DNA of 15,863 bases from an uncultured Candidatus Methylacidiphilales bacterium (GTDB lineage Bacteria > Verrucomicrobiota > Verrucomicrobiia > Methylacidiphilales > CALFVM01): positions 1-15,863 of the forward strand of contig CALFVM010000006.1 of NCBI GenBank assembly GCA_937928665.1. Reading direction: 5' to 3'. Below are positions 13,534 through 15,863 of the stretch, in pieces; within the stretch, counting starts at the first letter, position 1, and the number at the start of each line of letters is the position of its first letter. A program made the position numbers and the translations under genes. The notes under the pieces were generated by a model. The model saw nothing but the letters and a program-made list of their open reading frames with translations, had not been told where the DNA came from and made no database searches.

Positions 13534-15015
13534 ATGCACGTCCTTCCCTCCTCCACGGTCCGCGCCTGGGAATCCTCCGCCTTCGCCTCCGGCCTTGATC
13601 GTGCCTGCCTCATGACGCAGGCCGTTGATGCCTGTTTTTCTGAAATCACCGCCCGCTGGCCCCGCCCTGGCCGCGCCCTCATCCTGGCCGGCAAAGGCCA
13701 CAACGGCAGTGACGTCCTCGCCCTCGCCGCACGCCTCCGGACAATCGGCTGGCAGATCGAAACGATCATCACTGAACCGTCCGCTGCCCGGGCCGAACCG
13801 CCGCTGCCCGAAATCGCCGACGAAGCCGCCACTGCCCACCTCTGGCCTGCCCGGCCCCCGAAAGGGATCCCTGACGGCACCCTTGTCATCGACGGACTCC
13901 TTGGCCTGGGTGCCTCCGGCCCCGCACGCGGAGCTGCCCGTGACCTCCTCCTCTGGGTGCAGCATCAGACCCAAGGCCCTGCCATCCGGATTGCCCTCGA
14001 CGGTCCCAGCGGACTCGATCTCGACTCCGGCGAACACGATGACGCCACTTTCCGCGCCGATTTCACCCTCGCGCTCGGTGCCCTCAAACCTGGACTCCTC
14101 CTCGACGCGGCCCACCCATTTGTCGGTCGTCTCATTGCCATCCCGCTTCCCTTGCTCGACGCCTACCCCGTGCCTGACAAAGAGCCGACTGGAGAAAGCT
14201 GGTTCGGTCTGCCCGAAGCCCGCGCCCTGGCCCGGCATGCCCCTGTTCATGCTTTCAAACACCGCCGGGGCCAGCTCGGTATCCTTGCTGGGTCACTCGG
14301 GATGAGCGGCGCAGCCGTCCTCGCCGCCAATGCTGCCGTCGAAGCGGGTTGCGGCCTTGTCCGTCTTTGGACCCGAACCCCGGCAACCGACCCCCTTCCC
14401 GGCCTGTTGCCCGAAGTCATGCGCGTGCCCGACCCCGCGCTGCTGTTGCGCCACCGCAGCTCCGCACTTCTGATCGGCCCCGGTCTCGGGCACGACGAAG
14501 AAATCGCCGCTCTCTTCAACACCTTCCTCCCCAACGTCACCGTCCCCAGCCTTCTCGATGCCGACGCCCTCAACCTTCTCGCCCGCCACCCCGATCTCTG
14601 GGGCAAAGTGGGCTTCCCTTTTGTGCTCACCCCCCATAGCGGCGAACTCCAGCGGCTTCTGGGCCGGAATTTTCCCGAGAGGAAGGAAGCCGCCTTTGTC
14701 GCCACCGAACGATTCCACGGCACCCTCGTTCTCAAGGGGCCTCAATCTCTAGTCACCGCCCGGGAAGCTGGCCTGACCTGGAATGGCTCCGGCAATCCCG
14801 GCATGGCCAGCGGCGGTATGGGCGATGTCCTCAGCGGCGTTATCGGCACCCTACTCGCCCAGGGTTATCCTCCCCTGGAAGCCGCCCGGCTCGGTGTCTT
14901 TTGGCACGGCCGGGCCGGCGACTTCGCCGCCGCTCAAGGCCGCGAACAAACCGTCCACGCCGGGCAGGTTTCGCGCTGCCTCGGTTCCGCAGCGCGCGAT
15001 ATTTGGCTATTTTGA
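13534..15015 (+). CDS. nnr: Bifunctional NAD(P)H-hydrate epimerase / ADP-dependent dehydratase
   Basis: Repairs hydrated NADH and NADPH (NADHX, NADPHX), damaged cofactors made spontaneously or by GAPDH. A 493-aa two-domain protein like E. coli Nnr (YjeF). Epimerase domain, about 1-215: ILAGKGHNGSDVLALAARL (50-68, in place of the canonical GxGNNGGDG), VIDGLLGLGASGPARG (118-133) and ALDGPSGLD (154-162). Dehydratase domain, about 230-493: HAFKHRRGQLGILAGSLGMSGAA (239-261), LLIGPGLG (312-319), LLDADALNLL (340-349), VLTPHSGELQRLLG (364-377), GTLVLKGPQSLV (396-407), and GNPGMASGGMGDVLSG (420-435) with catalytic Asp431. The start ATG 13534 lies 8 bp after the sugar kinase stop; a TTG at 13522 would overlap it. 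Coupling with a kinase and a peroxidase fits metabolite and oxidant repair, though co-location may be incidental. Confidence 0.95.
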   Translation: MHVLPSSTVRAWESSAFASGLDRACLMTQAVDACFSEITARWPRPGRALILAGKGHNGSDVLALAARLRTIGWQIETIITEPSAARAEPPLPEIADEAATAHLWPARPPKGIPDGTLVIDGLLGLGASGPARGAARDLLLWVQHQTQGPAIRIALDGPSGLDLDSGEHDDATFRADFTLALGALKPGLLLDAAHPFVGRLIAIPLPLLDAYPVPDKEPTGESWFGLPEARALARHAPVHAFKHRRGQLGILAGSLGMSGAAVLAANAAVEAGCGLVRLWTRTPATDPLPGLLPEVMRVPDPALLLRHRSSALLIGPGLGHDEEIAALFNTFLPNVTVPSLLDADALNLLARHPDLWGKVGFPFVLTPHSGELQRLLGRNFPERKEAAFVATERFHGTLVLKGPQSLVTAREAGLTWNGSGNPGMASGGMGDVLSGVIGTLLAQGYPPLEAARLGVFWHGRAGDFAAAQGREQTVHAGQVSRCLGSAARDIWLF

Positions 15016-15036
15016 TTTTTGAACTACACTGCCGGC

Positions 15037-15573
15037 ATGATCACGCCCATCGCTAGTGCTTTGGTCGTTGCTGCTTGCGGCAACCTCTCGGATATCCCCC
15101 TCACCCGCCTTGACGGCACCCCGCTCGAACCCGAAGTTTTCCGCAACCAGGTCGTCCTGGTCGTCAACGTCGCCTCCCGTTGCGGCTTCACCAAACAATA
15201 CGCCGGACTGCAAACCCTCCACGAAACCCTCGGTCCCGAAGGGCTTGTCATCCTTGGTTTCCCTTCCAACGAATTCGGTGGTCAGGAACCGGGCACCCCT
15301 CAAGAAATCGCCGCCTTCTGCACCAACACTTATGGCGTCACTTTTCCCCTCCTCGAAAAAGGCCTGACCAAAGGCGAATCTGCCCACCCGCTGTTCAAAT
15401 TCCTCACTGCCCAGCACGAACCGCCCAGGTGGAACTTCACCAAATATCTCGTCGGCCGAGACGGCCGCGTCCTTGCCTCCTTCCCCAGCCAGATCGCCCC
15501 GGATGACCCCGCGCTGCTCGCCGCTATCCGCAAGGCTCTCGCGTCTGACCCATCACCCAAACCCGCCTCCTGA
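15037..15573 (+). CDS. Glutathione-peroxidase-like (GPx family) protein
   Basis: Thioredoxin-fold peroxidase; bacterial members usually take electrons from thioredoxin rather than glutathione. 178 aa from ATG 15037. The catalytic set is present: NVASRCGFT with Cys49, FGGQEPGT with Gln83, and RWNFTKYLV with Trp132 and Asn133. Cys95 (AAFC) is where the resolving Cys of thioredoxin-type GPx proteins lies. FPSNEF replaces the commoner FPCNQF. The N-terminus MITPIASALVVAACGN ends in a lipobox-like VAAC (Cys14) but has no basic residue, so export as a lipoprotein is doubtful. A TTG at 15019 would add six residues. The gene follows nnr by 21 bp, most likely in the same transcript. Its stop is 16 bp from the stop of the convergent redoxin gene, with no clear terminator between them. 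Confidence 0.93.
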   Translation: MITPIASALVVAACGNLSDIPLTRLDGTPLEPEVFRNQVVLVVNVASRCGFTKQYAGLQTLHETLGPEGLVILGFPSNEFGGQEPGTPQEIAAFCTNTYGVTFPLLEKGLTKGESAHPLFKFLTAQHEPPRWNFTKYLVGRDGRVLASFPSQIAPDDPALLAAIRKALASDPSPKPAS

Positions 15574-15589
15574 AGCACTGTCCCCCCCG

Positions 15590-15863
15590 TTACGGCTCCC
15601 GCCGCAGCGCCCGAAGTCTCTCTACCTCACGGAGCAACACTTCCGATTCAACAAAGCCGGCTCCCCTCGCTCGACTCCATTCCATTGCCACTTTTCCATC
15701 CGGGTCAATCACCCACACGGCTGCCCGAGGCACCAAATAGCCTTCGTCCCGGCCCAACGGAATAAGTGCGGCCCGGGCTCGCAGAAACGGCGCGGCCGCT
15801 CCCGGCTCAATCCGCTCCAACAACCCAAAACTACGCGCCGCATCAAATACATCGTCGGAAAGC
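15590..15863 (-). CDS. Redoxin/AhpC-TSA-like protein, C-terminal fragment
   Basis: The minus strand is open from the right edge to a TAA at 15592-15590, about 90 codons. The visible part reads LSDDVFDAARSFGLLERI, then LVPRAAVWVIDPDGKVAMEW and a C-terminal helix ending in RALRREP. The spacing of DxxxxAxxFGLL and RAxxWVIDPDGKV is that of the second half of AhpC/TSA or redoxin-domain peroxiredoxins, where the strand RAxFVIDxxGxI precedes the C-terminal helix. The active-site cysteine lies beyond the window, so activity cannot be judged. A methionine-less start inside the visible part is unlikely, since the fold needs the missing N-terminal half. It is convergent with the GPx-like gene. Confidence 0.75.
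   Translation of the reverse strand, partial: LSDDVFDAARSFGLLERIEPGAAAPFLRARAALIPLGRDEGYLVPRAAVWVIDPDGKVAMEWSRARGAGFVESEVLLREVERLRALRREP

Overview
The window reads as ordinary chromosomal DNA of a GC-rich, free-living Gram-negative bacterium. Verrucomicrobiota (perhaps Opitutales-like) is my best guess. It rests on the protein style, a class A RNase P RNA, a TetR-fold/ABC1-kinase gene pair and tandem GT87 membrane proteins. This is inference; nothing in the window fixes the taxon. I see no insertion sequence, prophage, CRISPR array, tRNA or rRNA. The + strand is clearly C-rich and G-poor throughout, whichever way the genes point.

Layout. At the left edge is the N-terminal two-thirds of a P1B heavy-metal ATPase (minus strand, cut by the edge). 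It is divergent from a BCP/peroxiredoxin Q gene. A lone family 2 glycosyltransferase follows on the minus strand, then selO (protein AMPylase) on plus, convergent with an AsmA-like membrane-anchored protein on minus. Divergent from that is a tight plus-strand run of two tandem, diverged GT87-type polytopic mannosyltransferase-like proteins and a FliB/YkgJ-type cysteine-cluster protein. RNase P RNA (rnpB) follows on minus, with a visible promoter and hairpin terminator. It faces a TetR-fold protein and an ABC1/UbiB-family kinase on plus, 4 nt apart. The right part is a plus-strand series: a membrane-anchored TPR protein, a PfkB-type sugar kinase, a bifunctional NAD(P)HX repair enzyme and a glutathione-peroxidase-like protein, the last three closely packed. 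A C-terminal redoxin fragment on minus ends the window.

How the genes fit together. There is a loose redox/repair theme: BCP, SelO, NAD(P)HX epimerase/dehydratase, Gpx and a redoxin. A second theme is the cell envelope: GT2, AsmA-like, two GT87 proteins and the TPR anchor. The most interesting local arrangements are the TetR-fold/ABC1-kinase pair (an echo of eukaryotic COQ9/COQ8), the GT87-GT87-FliB-like transcription unit without any flagellar gene, and possible RNA structures at two translation starts (the second GT87 gene and the sugar kinase). I did not find a clearly undescribed multi-gene system; most genes belong to known families.
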